64,000 nt of DNA from Veillonella sp. VA137 (GTDB lineage: Bacteria > Bacillota > Negativicutes > Veillonellales > Veillonellaceae), in NCBI RefSeq assembly GCF_003992015.1, contig NZ_RQVK01000004.1, forward strand, positions 1 through 64,000. Reading direction: 5' to 3'. The notes below the pieces were generated by a model that was not told where the DNA came from, ran no database searches, and saw only the letters and a list, made by a program, of their open reading frames with translations. Shown here in pieces: positions 1-7,739 of the stretch (position 1 is its first letter; each line of letters opens with the position of its first letter). A program made the translations under genes and the position numbers.

Positions 1-3000
1 GATAAGTAGTCTTTATTTTATTAATATCAAATGGAATTTTATTATCTTTTTTGAATTGAATTTTTTCTAATAACTTTATATATATATTCAAATCATTATC
101 AAGTAATAAAGGAATCGCATGATCAACATATACTTCATCTTTTGTTCTTCCTCCCAAAAAAAGTCTATTTCCCTCAAAATTAATTAAGCTTCCATTATAT
201 AGCCCTCTATATATAACATGAATACTTTTTAAAGCTACCTTTCCTTTATAATACTTAACAAATAGATTACAAATAGATTGATCTGAAAAATCTCGATTTA
301 ACAAATACACGGGCACCGGGAAAATTTCAATTTTCTCTTTATTTTTTTCATCAATTGTTTTTAAAACTACATATTCAGCAATTTTAATATCACTTCGTCC
401 TCCATATTTCCCAAGTTCTTCCAATCTGCAATCAGTTTCTTTTATAGGTAAATATTTATCGTCTGATGACTTAATTGCCACATTAGCCTTTTTCAAGCCT
501 TCTTTTCGGAATAATTTTCCTTTATCTGCAACAGCTCTTCTTGTAATTCTCACATCATTACTTTTCATCATTGCAGTAACGGTTTCCATACTGTATTTTG
601 GATCCCAGATAATCATATCTTTGTTATTGCCACTAAAAATTCTTTCATCATACATTTTCGTTAAATTATATGTTCTATCTACACCTTTATTCTTTGCAAA
701 TGAAAGAAAGTCTTTTGTAAACTTTTCGTGATATACATTACCTACCACGATATTTAAATAGGCATCTTTTGCATGATGATGGTGATTCACCGATCGCACT
801 TTAATGAACCCATAATCTCGTCTAAAATCGGATACATTTTCTGCTTTTACAAATACAATTTCTGTTTTGGGATACAGTTGTTGTAATAAAGTTGTCACGG
901 CCTTAATAGATTGGCTAGTAGAAACGATTTGACGATTAATAAATTGATTTAATTCATCATTTGTTAAAGGTTCAATTCTGATTAACCGTTCAAATTTCTT
1001 TTGAGATATTAGCCCTTTATCCAATAACATCTTCCAAAAATCTCGACTTTGTTTTTGAATTGTTTCATCAATAGGATAATTATCTGTTTTACGCATATTT
1101 ATAGTTTTATCAACTAACACTAAATTATCGAAACTATCATCTTTAGTTTTACTTTTCGGAAATATATGATCTTTATCATATTGACCTGTAACTAGATCAC
1201 GTATATCAATTCTTTTCCCTGAATACATACATCTACCTAGCTGAGTAAAATAAAGATATAACTTTCTACTATCTAAATCTGCCTCATTTAGTACATTTAG
1301 CTCATTGCGCAGTCTATTTATATCATCATTTTTGATTTGATTATACAAATCGACTAAAATTGCTTTTCTAGATTTATTTCGTTTTTTATCTACTTTATTA
1401 GTTCTTGTTACTTCCACAAATATTTTCTTTGGTAGTTCTTTACGAATAGATACAAGCTCATCAAGAATACGCAATGTTTGCCATACACTACGTTTTACCA
1501 TTGGTGATAAGGATAATTCTTCTAGCATTTCAAAAGCTGATTTTTCTTTTGTTCCTAATACATTTTTTACGTATTTTTGTACATTCTCAATAAAAGAATA
1601 GGAAGAACTCAACAATTGCATCAAGTTTTCATGACCTTGTCGCATATGTTCAATAATGGTGCCTTCTTCAGAGTCATCATCATTCTTTTTTATGCCCCTA
1701 ATATCACTCAAGAATCTCTTGGACAACCTTCCCCATCCAACGTATTTTAACTTTCCTAATTTTTTGATTTGTTCCTCTGTAAGTCGTTCTCCATAGTTGT
1801 TTTTCATTACTTGTCGTAACATATCTTTACTTTCACCAAAGATAGTAATATAGCGAATGATGTCTTCTGCCATGGAATAATCAAAATTTTCACCTAGGAT
1901 ACGAGCCATATCTCTATGAGATGTTAGTTTCGTAGCAATCTGTTGATCCATACCCGTAATAACCGGAGATTGTGACACATAGTTATTATCTACTAAATAT
2001 TTTGCTACCACTTTTTTCGTAGCTGTTTTAGTATCCTGTAAAGACATAAAGTGATCTCGTATAAATGCTTGTTTAACATCTACTGGTAATGGTTTGCCAT
2101 TGATACGAATATTGTTCAATTCATTCAATAAAGAAAACTCCGCATAGAACAAGGAATATTTAGGTAACACATCTTGGTCAATTAAATAAGTACATTTATT
2201 AGTTAAGCTTTCAATAAATTTAACCGCTGATGCTTGGACATCAATTTTTTGTTCAAAGTTCCATGGCAATACTTGTCCCGCTTCCTTACGAACAACCCAA
2301 GCATACCCACCATTCTCAATTGAATGTGCAGGATTCAATGGACCCACATAATAAGGAATTTTAAACTCCAAGATGGAAATAATTTTGTCCGCTACAGTCA
2401 ATCCATCTTCTACTTCACTTAAAAATGGGAAATTTGTTTTTGCTTTGTCTAGAATACGTACTAATTCTTCTTTATGTAATTGGTAAGGTACTACACCATT
2501 TTTATTAATTCGTTGAAGTGGTAAGAAATTCTTTTCTTTTATCTCTTCCTTTATCTTTTCTATTTCTAATGATTCTGGTAATTGTTTTAATACTTTTTCA
2601 ACATAGCTATAAAAGGATTTTTCTGTTGTAGTAGTCTTTCCAATGACTCCCTTCTTAATATATTTCACATAATTTGTGCCTTCTTTCAGATCAGCCTTAA
2701 ACATATCATCATATAGTTTCTCATCTTGTTTTAACACTCCCTTTAAAAGTGCTAAATCGTTTTTATGTTTAGCATATGTTTCTATTTTTGCCTCTGATAA
2801 GGATTGTCCTGGCTTTACCATATCGCTAAGAATAATGCTATCATGCAAAACTTTACATTGATCTACTAAGCCCAACCGATCACCCCATACTTCTGCATAA
2901 GCACTTCGTATATCATCATAAATCAATTCATCTAAACTAATAATTCTAAGCTCTTTTTCATCAGGTTCTACAATATCTACATCAACTTCAGTAAATAGTT

Positions 3001-3793
3001 CTACTAACTTAGCTTTCAATCCCACAATTAAATTCGCCCATGCTTGTAACCGTTTTTTATCAATACTAGAAAGTTTTTTCCCGTTAGCAATCATCGATTC
3101 TAGTTGTTTTACCTTATCACGTCTTACAATACCTTTGTCTAGCAATAAAACAACAACTGAATCCAATATCCCCTTATTCTCTATAATAGAACCAAAACCT
3201 AACTCTGATAACGTAGCTTGAACGACTTCATTAATCTCTCCATCTAGAGAAAATTCTTTTTTCCCATATAAAAAGTTTCCCCGATGTTTTAAGATATGAT
3301 GAATAGGCAAGAATAACAAGCGAATATCTTTCGTGCCTTCTGTCATCAAATGATTGCGTAAGTGATAAATCGTAGGAAATTCCTTGTAGTAATCTATATC
3401 TGTGTACTCTTTATCCATGAATAAAGTATATTTCACTGGATTCGTTTTATCTTCTACATGGTATTTCGATTCATGAAGACGCATGAAAAATGTTTCATCT
3501 ACCGCATTAATTTCTTTAGCAAATAATGACTCTAGTAAAAGTAATCGAAACTTACGACGTTGTAAACGACGACGACCTGATCGTTTCATACGAGTATCTA
3601 CTGCTGTTTGCGCCTCTGTAAACAGTCTAGCCCCCCACATTTTATGAGACTTGAACTTCAATAATTCATACTTCTCATTTGTCACAGCCCAACCAACAGA
3701 ATTTGTACCAATGTCGAAACCAATAAAATAATTGCCCCCTTTGAAACCTTTGTGCTTGCAAATCTGATCCTTGTGTTTGTCAAAATTACTCAT
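1..3793 (-). CDS. cas9: CRISPR-associated endonuclease Cas9, type II-A-like (3' end beyond the window)
   Basis: This is an RNA-guided DNA endonuclease of a type II CRISPR system. The first 1264 codons are in the window and the frame is still open at the left edge, so the protein is longer than 1264 aa, as in II-A enzymes. The RuvC-I motif FIGFDIGTNSVGWAV holds catalytic Asp27. An Arg-rich bridge helix (KRSGRRRLQRRK) lies near residues 66-80. RuvC-II has IFVEVTR with Glu794, the HNH motif is YDKDHIFPKS with Asp875-His876, and RuvC-III is HHAKDAYLN with His1007 and Asp1010. All these residues fall in one frame, so both nuclease sites look intact. ATG 3793 has an AAAGGAG SD 8 nt upstream. The PAM-interacting C-terminus is mostly missing. 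Assignment to II-A rests on length and on similarity of the middle region to SpCas9; csn2, cas1, cas2 and the array are not visible. Confidence 0.96.
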   Translation of the reverse strand, partial: MSNFDKHKDQICKHKGFKGGNYFIGFDIGTNSVGWAVTNEKYELLKFKSHKMWGARLFTEAQTAVDTRMKRSGRRRLQRRKFRLLLLESLFAKEINAVDETFFMRLHESKYHVEDKTNPVKYTLFMDKEYTDIDYYKEFPTIYHLRNHLMTEGTKDIRLLFLPIHHILKHRGNFLYGKKEFSLDGEINEVVQATLSELGFGSIIENKGILDSVVVLLLDKGIVRRDKVKQLESMIANGKKLSSIDKKRLQAWANLIVGLKAKLVELFTEVDVDIVEPDEKELRIISLDELIYDDIRSAYAEVWGDRLGLVDQCKVLHDSIILSDMVKPGQSLSEAKIETYAKHKNDLALLKGVLKQDEKLYDDMFKADLKEGTNYVKYIKKGVIGKTTTTEKSFYSYVEKVLKQLPESLEIEKIKEEIKEKNFLPLQRINKNGVVPYQLHKEELVRILDKAKTNFPFLSEVEDGLTVADKIISILEFKIPYYVGPLNPAHSIENGGYAWVVRKEAGQVLPWNFEQKIDVQASAVKFIESLTNKCTYLIDQDVLPKYSLFYAEFSLLNELNNIRINGKPLPVDVKQAFIRDHFMSLQDTKTATKKVVAKYLVDNNYVSQSPVITGMDQQIATKLTSHRDMARILGENFDYSMAEDIIRYITIFGESKDMLRQVMKNNYGERLTEEQIKKLGKLKYVGWGRLSKRFLSDIRGIKKNDDDSEEGTIIEHMRQGHENLMQLLSSSYSFIENVQKYVKNVLGTKEKSAFEMLEELSLSPMVKRSVWQTLRILDELVSIRKELPKKIFVEVTRTNKVDKKRNKSRKAILVDLYNQIKNDDINRLRNELNVLNEADLDSRKLYLYFTQLGRCMYSGKRIDIRDLVTGQYDKDHIFPKSKTKDDSFDNLVLVDKTINMRKTDNYPIDETIQKQSRDFWKMLLDKGLISQKKFERLIRIEPLTNDELNQFINRQIVSTSQSIKAVTTLLQQLYPKTEIVFVKAENVSDFRRDYGFIKVRSVNHHHHAKDAYLNIVVGNVYHEKFTKDFLSFAKNKGVDRTYNLTKMYDERIFSGNNKDMIIWDPKYSMETVTAMMKSNDVRITRRAVADKGKLFRKEGLKKANVAIKSSDDKYLPIKETDCRLEELGKYGGRSDIKIAEYVVLKTIDEKNKEKIEIFPVPVYLLNRDFSDQSICNLFVKYYKGKVALKSIHVIYRGLYNGSLINFEGNRLFLGGRTKDEVYVDHAIPLLLDNDLNIYIKLLEKIQFKKDNKIPFDINKIKTTY

Positions 3794-3897
3794 TGTATTT
3801 CTCCTTTTCCATACAATATAACCGGCCTCACACAAAACAACTGTAAGTAGTCATTACCATAGCTCAAAATGAATATTACTATATATTATTTAATTTC

Positions 3898-3903
3898 ATT
3901 ATA
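3898..3903 (-). promoter_or_regulatory. candidate -10 of the cas9 promoter
   Basis: A perfect TATAAT reads on the minus strand and would give a leader of about 98 nt before the cas9 ATG. No good -35 hexamer lies 16-18 nt upstream, so this is a guess. The -35 of the divergent tracrRNA promoter starts only 15 bp away, so the two promoters would be packed back to back. Confidence 0.35.
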
Positions 3904-3917
3904 CTACTAAAAAACAC

Positions 3918-3946
3918 TTGACTCCATATCTTTTTTTGTATACAAT
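3918..3946 (+). promoter_or_regulatory. tracrRNA promoter
   Basis: The -35 TTGACT (3918-3923) and -10 TACAAT (3941-3946) are separated by exactly 17 bp, a near-consensus sigma-A promoter. Transcription would start at about 3953, just before the anti-repeat. Confidence 0.85.
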
Positions 3947-3952
3947 GAAAGC

Positions 3953-4082
3953 ATCTCAAAGACATTTACGTTTGAGATATTTACAGAATCACACTACAAG
4001 TTCAAATACGAATTTATTTTCATCGCCCTTGAGGCACCCGCTGTGGGTACTTAACTCAATTCATTTGGAATTGAGTTTTTTT
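3953..4082 (+). ncRNA. tracrRNA of the type II CRISPR system
   Basis: This approximately 130-nt RNA gene lies upstream of cas9 and divergent from it. The anti-repeat is at 3970-4007; its 3' part has the usual ACACTAC-AAG-TTCAAAT arrangement, with an AAG bulge. Next come a nexus-like hairpin (GCC/GGC, 4025-4035), a short hairpin (ACCC/GGGT, 4036-4048) and the terminal hairpin. Pairing rules predict a 36-nt CRISPR repeat that begins GTTTGAGA, continues GTAGTGT and ends TCTCAAAC. The 5' end can instead fold ATCTCAAA (3953-3960) onto TTTGAGAT (3971-3978). The role follows from position, promoter, anti-repeat and terminator; the array itself is outside the window. Confidence 0.88.
4053..4082 (+). 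terminator. intrinsic terminator of the tracrRNA
   Basis: A 10-bp perfect stem, AACTCAATTC / GAATTGAGTT, has a 5-nt loop and runs into seven T residues. It doubles as the last tracrRNA hairpin. Confidence 0.9.
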
Positions 4083-4167
4083 ATTATCCTTCTTTTAAAG
4101 TACGATACCATATATAGATTATATTACGTTATACTAGCGACTAAACAAATTATCATAAGACAAAAAA

Positions 4168-4197
4168 GGAACGTTGATCAAACATTATCAACGTTCC
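4168..4197 (-). terminator. intrinsic terminator of the lysC / TVP38-like unit
   Basis: An 11-bp perfect stem, GGAACGTTGAT / ATCAACGTTCC, is followed on the minus strand by TTTTTTG. It lies 112 bp past the stop of the membrane-protein gene. The plus-strand side (TCTTTATAT) is weaker, so it acts mainly on minus-strand transcripts. Confidence 0.8.
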
Positions 4198-4309
4198 TCT
4201 TTATATGTTTATTCGTGTATTAAGACCATAGATTGTCCTAGTAGATGTCTTACTGTCTTAGGCAGTGAAACCCACCAATCCTATAGACAGTTGGAGGCAT
4301 CATACAATA
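4198..4309. other. 3' intergenic stretch, nothing identified
   Basis: 112 bp lie between the terminator and the stop of the TVP38-like gene. On the minus strand CTGTCT and AGACAG could pair across about 26 nt, but I recognise no RNA family and no open frame with an SD. It is probably the 3' untranslated region of the lysC transcript. Confidence 0.3.
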
Positions 4310-5005
4310 TTACCTTTGTTTCACCCACCGTTGGTATCCTTTCCACAGTAGGAAATAGATAACCGACGCAATGAGTATCACCATGGTTAAGCGACCTAAG
4401 TTATCTTGTAATAACACCGCATCATGCCCCACAATAACCTCTAAGGCTGTGGATGGAAATTTACCGATTAAATTGGCAATGATGTAATCTCGTAAGGAAA
4501 TTTGACTAATGGCTCCTAAAGCTGTGATAATCCCACTTGGAAAATATGGAATAGATCTAGCAAAGAGCATCATAACTAAACCATTTTTACCACTAAAGTC
4601 ATCCACTTTCAGCAAAAACTCGCTCTTTTCTATGACCTTATGCGCCGTGTCCCGCAAAATGTAGCGCATAATCATAAAACTAAGCACCACACCTACAGTC
4701 TCTGCTAACCAAGAAATAATAATCCCCGGCACCACACCAAATAGCAAGCCATTGGCTGTAGAAAAGAAGATGGATGGTAAAAATCCCAACGCATTGATGA
4801 GCACATCGAGGACAAAGCTAATCACCATCGCCCAGGGGCCATAGGATTGCAAAACCTCTGCCATGCGTTGTACATCGCCAGAAAGGATTAATTCCCACAT
4901 ATCATCATAGAAACCAGGAACAAGGACGTACACCAGTAGTCCCAGTGCTACGAGTCCACTCAACAACCCCAGTTGTATATATCGTTCCTTTTTCTTATCA
5001 TTCAT
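4310..5005 (-). CDS. TVP38/TMEM64 (DedA-like, VTT domain) membrane protein
   Basis: This 231-aa polytopic inner-membrane protein belongs to the VTT/SNARE-associated family. The core FARSIPYFPSGIITALGAI, in the second half, is the typical re-entrant segment of TVP38/DedA proteins, with hydrophobic segments on both sides. Family members are lipid scramblases or flippases, or take part in membrane homeostasis; the substrate here is unknown. The in-frame ATG at 5005 is chosen because AAGG sits 7 nt upstream; the ATG at 5011 has almost no spacer. It follows lysC after 27 nt and is likely co-transcribed with it. Confidence 0.85.
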   Translation of the reverse strand: MNDKKKERYIQLGLLSGLVALGLLVYVLVPGFYDDMWELILSGDVQRMAEVLQSYGPWAMVISFVLDVLINALGFLPSIFFSTANGLLFGVVPGIIISWLAETVGVVLSFMIMRYILRDTAHKVIEKSEFLLKVDDFSGKNGLVMMLFARSIPYFPSGIITALGAISQISLRDYIIANLIGKFPSTALEVIVGHDAVLLQDNLGRLTMVILIASVIYFLLWKGYQRWVKQR

Positions 5006-5032
5006 TCCCATACCTTCTTTTCTAGTTGTTAC

Positions 5033-5527
5033 TTAACCTCTACCGTCTAATACTAAATTATCGTGGATCGCACGAACCGCCGTTTTAATGTGTTCTTCTC
5101 CGATAAGGCAGGAAATACTGATTTCAGAAGTACTGATAATCTCGATATTCACACCTTTGTCAGATAAAATGCCAAACATTTTCGCTGCCACACCTGGTTG
5201 TCCCAACATACCAGCACCCACAATGGATACTTTCGCCATATTTTCGTTAATCACGCACTCTTCAATAGACATGGATTGACCAAGTTCCTCAAGCACTTGT
5301 TTCGCCAAGTTCACGTCATCACGTGTGATCGTGAACACGATATCTGTCCGTTTATCATCTGTGGTCCGGATACTTTGTACGATCATGTCTACGTCGATAC
5401 TCTTATTGGCCAATGCTTGAAACACTTGATGTGCCACACCTGGAATATTTTCCACCCCTACAAGACTTACTTTTGCCACATTTGTATCATCTGCAACGCC
5501 TGTAATAGCGTATTGATTTGCTTTCAT
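5033..5527 (-). CDS. lysC: aspartate kinase beta subunit from an internal in-frame start
   Basis: Codon 246 of lysC is ATG, with GAGGAG at 5534-5539 (6 nt spacer). Translation from it gives 164 aa that consist almost entirely of the two ACT domains. In B. subtilis and Corynebacterium the beta subunit is made from the same kind of internal start and joins alpha in an alpha2-beta2 enzyme. Here the claim rests on the SD quality and on the exact domain boundary. Confidence 0.7.
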   Translation of the reverse strand: MKANQYAITGVADDTNVAKVSLVGVENIPGVAHQVFQALANKSIDVDMIVQSIRTTDDKRTDIVFTITRDDVNLAKQVLEELGQSMSIEECVINENMAKVSIVGAGMLGQPGVAAKMFGILSDKGVNIEIISTSEISISCLIGEEHIKTAVRAIHDNLVLDGRG

Positions 5528-6262
5528 TGTATACTCCTCTCGAATTATCGTGCCTTCTTCATCACTGAAAGTAGATCGTACATGAATTGGCACCCCATAC
5601 CGATGTCCCATTTCGACCGCTCTTGGTTGCATAACACCTGCCCCTAAGCGCGCCATTTCTAGCATTTCACCATAGGTGATTTCTTTCAATTTAACAGCCC
5701 CTGGTGCTACCCGTGGGTCTGTGGAGTATACCCCATCTACATCTGTAAAAATTTCGCATACATCGGCTTTCATAGCGCCTGCTAATGCGACTGCTGTTGT
5801 GTCAGAACCACCACGACCTAATGTAGTAATGTCTCCAGCTTCCGTCATACCTTGGAAACCCGCCACAACCACAATATTGCCGGCTTCTAACGCATCTAGC
5901 ACGCGTTTCGGTTCAATATCTAAAATACGTGCTTTACCAAAAGCATCGCTCGTAGCAATCCCAGCTTGCTCACCCGTCATAGATACTGCTGCATGACCTT
6001 TCGCTTGGAACGCCAGTGCCATCAATGCAATCGTTACTTGCTCACCAGTGGACAAAAGACGGTCCATTTCACGGCCATACGGCATAGATGTGACTTCTTT
6101 CGCCAAGCTCACCAAGTCATCTGTTGTATCGCCCATGGCAGAAACAACCACCACAATACGATCCTCTGGTTGTTTGTCGCGTAATACGCGATTTACAATG
6201 TTAAATATTTTTTCAGGCGTCGCTACAGAGCTACCACCAAATTTTTTCACAATTAATGCCAC
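5033..6262 (-). CDS. lysC: aspartate kinase, alpha subunit
   Basis: It phosphorylates aspartate, the first step to lysine, threonine, methionine and diaminopimelate. The 409-aa protein starts with the kinase motif VKKFGGSSV, carries TTLGRGGSDTTA near residues 146-157 and FTDVDGVYSTDPR near 172-184, and ends in two ACT domains (about 262-409) for amino-acid feedback. Length and architecture match monofunctional Firmicute enzymes. The start is GTG with GAGGG 7 nt upstream. An internal SD and ATG at codon 246 would give a separate regulatory beta subunit, as in Bacillus. No lysine riboswitch is visible upstream. Confidence 0.96.
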   Translation of the reverse strand: MALIVKKFGGSSVATPEKIFNIVNRVLRDKQPEDRIVVVVSAMGDTTDDLVSLAKEVTSMPYGREMDRLLSTGEQVTIALMALAFQAKGHAAVSMTGEQAGIATSDAFGKARILDIEPKRVLDALEAGNIVVVAGFQGMTEAGDITTLGRGGSDTTAVALAGAMKADVCEIFTDVDGVYSTDPRVAPGAVKLKEITYGEMLEMARLGAGVMQPRAVEMGHRYGVPIHVRSTFSDEEGTIIREEYTMKANQYAITGVADDTNVAKVSLVGVENIPGVAHQVFQALANKSIDVDMIVQSIRTTDDKRTDIVFTITRDDVNLAKQVLEELGQSMSIEECVINENMAKVSIVGAGMLGQPGVAAKMFGILSDKGVNIEIISTSEISISCLIGEEHIKTAVRAIHDNLVLDGRG

Positions 6263-6310
6263 TGCAATCCCTCATTTATAAGATACAAAGTATAAAACAA
6301 TATCTATATT

Positions 6311-6339
6311 AATCTACCATACTACGCTACTAAAGTAAA
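6311..6339 (-). promoter_or_regulatory. candidate lysC promoter
   Basis: The -35 TTTACT (6334-6339) and -10 TAGATT (6311-6316) lie 17 bp apart, 49 bp before the GTG start. The match is moderate. No long structured leader fits between it and the gene. Confidence 0.4.
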
Positions 6340-6462
6340 GGATTTTTGTAATATTTTACTATTTTTATCATACATTTGTCTTTTTAAGGTAGATATTTCT
6401 ATATATATTTTTACTATATTATACAACAGTCTATGCCTATACAAAATCTATACGTAATAATA

Positions 6463-6496
6463 AAGGACTGCCTCCCCCAAAGGGGCAACAGTCCTT
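6463..6496 (-). terminator. terminator of the superoxide reductase gene
   Basis: AAGGACTG / CAGTCCTT arms enclose an inner CCCC/GGGG pairing. On the minus strand TTATTATTA follows. It lies about 35 bp past the stop codon. Confidence 0.65.
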
Positions 6497-6531
6497 GTCA
6501 TAACCGATTCAGTTATTTGTCTAATCTTAGA

Positions 6532-6927
6532 TTAGCCTTCTACAACGATATCTTTTTCAGATTCCCACAAGCCGTGGATGTTGCAATAAGAAGTTGCAAT
6601 CAAACGACCAGATTTTTTGAAAGATGCAGTAACAACACCAGCTGCTTCAGCATGTACAGGGCCTTCGTTAGCACCTGTAGGAGCTTCGCCGTGTACGTTG
6701 AACTCAAGACGAGCTACTTCGTATGGAAGTTGTGTACCTTCTTCTACATAGTACAATTTGATCCAAGAAATATGATGTTCTACAGTGTTAGGATGAGCAA
6801 TTTCTTTACCCACTTCTAATTCGATTACAACGCGTTCGCCAGCTTTTACAGTGTCAGGTGCTGTGATCACTGGAACGTGTTTTTCTGTTGCAAATTCAGC
6901 TGTTTTTACATAATTTGTGATAGCCAT
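6532..6927 (-). CDS. superoxide reductase (neelaredoxin-type desulfoferrodoxin)
   Basis: It reduces superoxide to hydrogen peroxide without making oxygen, an oxidative-stress defence of anaerobes. The 131-aa protein has the SOR fold alone, with no N-terminal desulforedoxin iron site. The iron ligands are visible: His17 in EKHVPVI (with the conserved Glu15-Lys16), His45, His51, and Cys115 and His118 in YCNIHG. A strong AGGGGG SD precedes the ATG. It is monocistronic, with its own terminator, and an inverted repeat sits 36-53 nt upstream. Electrons probably come from a rubredoxin encoded elsewhere. Confidence 0.93.
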   Translation of the reverse strand: MAITNYVKTAEFATEKHVPVITAPDTVKAGERVVIELEVGKEIAHPNTVEHHISWIKLYYVEEGTQLPYEVARLEFNVHGEAPTGANEGPVHAEAAGVVTASFKKSGRLIATSYCNIHGLWESEKDIVVEG

Positions 6928-6962
6928 AGGTATAACCCCCTTGAATTAATATCATATCCAAA

Positions 6963-6980
6963 CATGGAAACCTTTCCATG
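6963..6980. promoter_or_regulatory. operator-like inverted repeat upstream of superoxide reductase
   Basis: CATGGAAA-CC-TTTCCATG is a perfect 8+2+8 inverted repeat, 36-53 nt before the start codon and next to TTTACA, a possible -35. It does not match the PerR or Fur box. The position suggests a repressor or activator site. Confidence 0.4.
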
Positions 6981-7126
6981 TAAAGCACTAAATTAGTACA
7001 CTATTATTGTACTTGTTTTTCTTCACTTACGCAAGAACTATTTTTAAGATTTTCGATGTGGTTTTTGCATACCCTTTATATTTTCTGCAACATCTAGTAG
7101 TCAAATACATGCTTAGACCGCTTCAG

Positions 7127-7660
7127 CTAAAACTCTATACCACGCTTTGCTTTAATCCCTTGTTGATAGGCATGTTTGATAACTTTCATTTCCGTTACCG
7201 TATGCGCCAATTCAATAATCTCTGGGCGTGCATTTCGACCTGTTAAAATCATGTCTAAGCTTTCAGGTTTTGTTTTAAGCAAGTTCACTACTGTCTCTAC
7301 ATCTACTAAACCATAATGAATGGCATAATTGATTTCATCGAGGATGATTAAATCCCATTGACCAGACTTCACTTCTGTTTCCACCATGGCCCACGCTTCT
7401 TTTGCTGCTTGTTGATGTTCCTTCATTTTTTCTTCTGATTCTTCCTGCTTGTGAAAGATAAAGCCTTTGCCCATGGATCGAATTTCTACGGTTGGTAATA
7501 AGTCAATGCCTGCTAATTCGCCGTAATTCGCACCACTTTTAATAAATTGCAAAATAAGTACTTTTCTACCACAGCCCGCTGAACGCAGTGCAACGCCCAA
7601 AGCTGCTGTTGTCTTGCCTTTCCCATCTCCCGTATTGACTAAGATTAAACCTTCACCCAT
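7127..7660 (-). CDS. cobO: cob(I)alamin adenosyltransferase, CobO/BtuR family
   Basis: It transfers the adenosyl group of ATP to cob(I)alamin or cob(I)yrinate diamide to form adenosylcobalamin. The 177-aa protein shows the family P-loop NTGDGKGKTTAA (Walker A at residues 11-18), the LQFIKSG segment and DLIILDEI (Walker B). Length matches CobA/BtuR. The ATG has a GGAGAG SD. It stands alone between lepB and superoxide reductase. Negativicutes use B12-dependent methylmalonyl-CoA chemistry, which gives this enzyme an obvious use, but its partners are not nearby. Confidence 0.93.
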   Translation of the reverse strand: MGEGLILVNTGDGKGKTTAALGVALRSAGCGRKVLILQFIKSGANYGELAGIDLLPTVEIRSMGKGFIFHKQEESEEKMKEHQQAAKEAWAMVETEVKSGQWDLIILDEINYAIHYGLVDVETVVNLLKTKPESLDMILTGRNARPEIIELAHTVTEMKVIKHAYQQGIKAKRGIEF

Positions 7661-7689
7661 CTATCTCTCCACCTTTCTTAGAATATATG

Positions 7690-7717
7690 GAAATCCTATG
7701 CCAAGGCACAGGATTTC
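7690..7717 (-). terminator. hairpin between lepB and cobO, possible weak terminator
   Basis: GAAATCCTGTGCC / GGCATAGGATTTC forms a long stem with one G-T pair. The flanking sequence on the minus strand is only moderately T-rich, so it may be a weak terminator or a processing site. Confidence 0.4.
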
Positions 7718-7739
7718 AAATGATTATATTTTATTATAG

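Noticed and set aside
2676-2861. Small plus-strand frame inside cas9
   Set aside because: It is antisense to a well-supported cas9 frame and has no SD or recognisable product.
1-3793. A CRISPR array or other cas genes in the window
   Set aside because: No repeat-spacer pattern is present anywhere. Only cas9 and the tracrRNA are visible; the array must lie left of position 1 or elsewhere.
4174-4362. Small plus-strand frame across the terminator and the end of the TVP38-like gene
   Set aside because: It begins inside a terminator stem, overlaps a real gene and has no plausible SD or product.
6263-6430. Lysine riboswitch upstream of lysC
   Set aside because: The space between promoter candidate and gene is only about 50 nt and AT-rich, too short and unstructured for an L box.
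7007-7246. Plus-strand frame overlapping the end of cobO
   Set aside because: It is antisense to cobO and starts in an AT-rich spacer; no SD and low-complexity composition.
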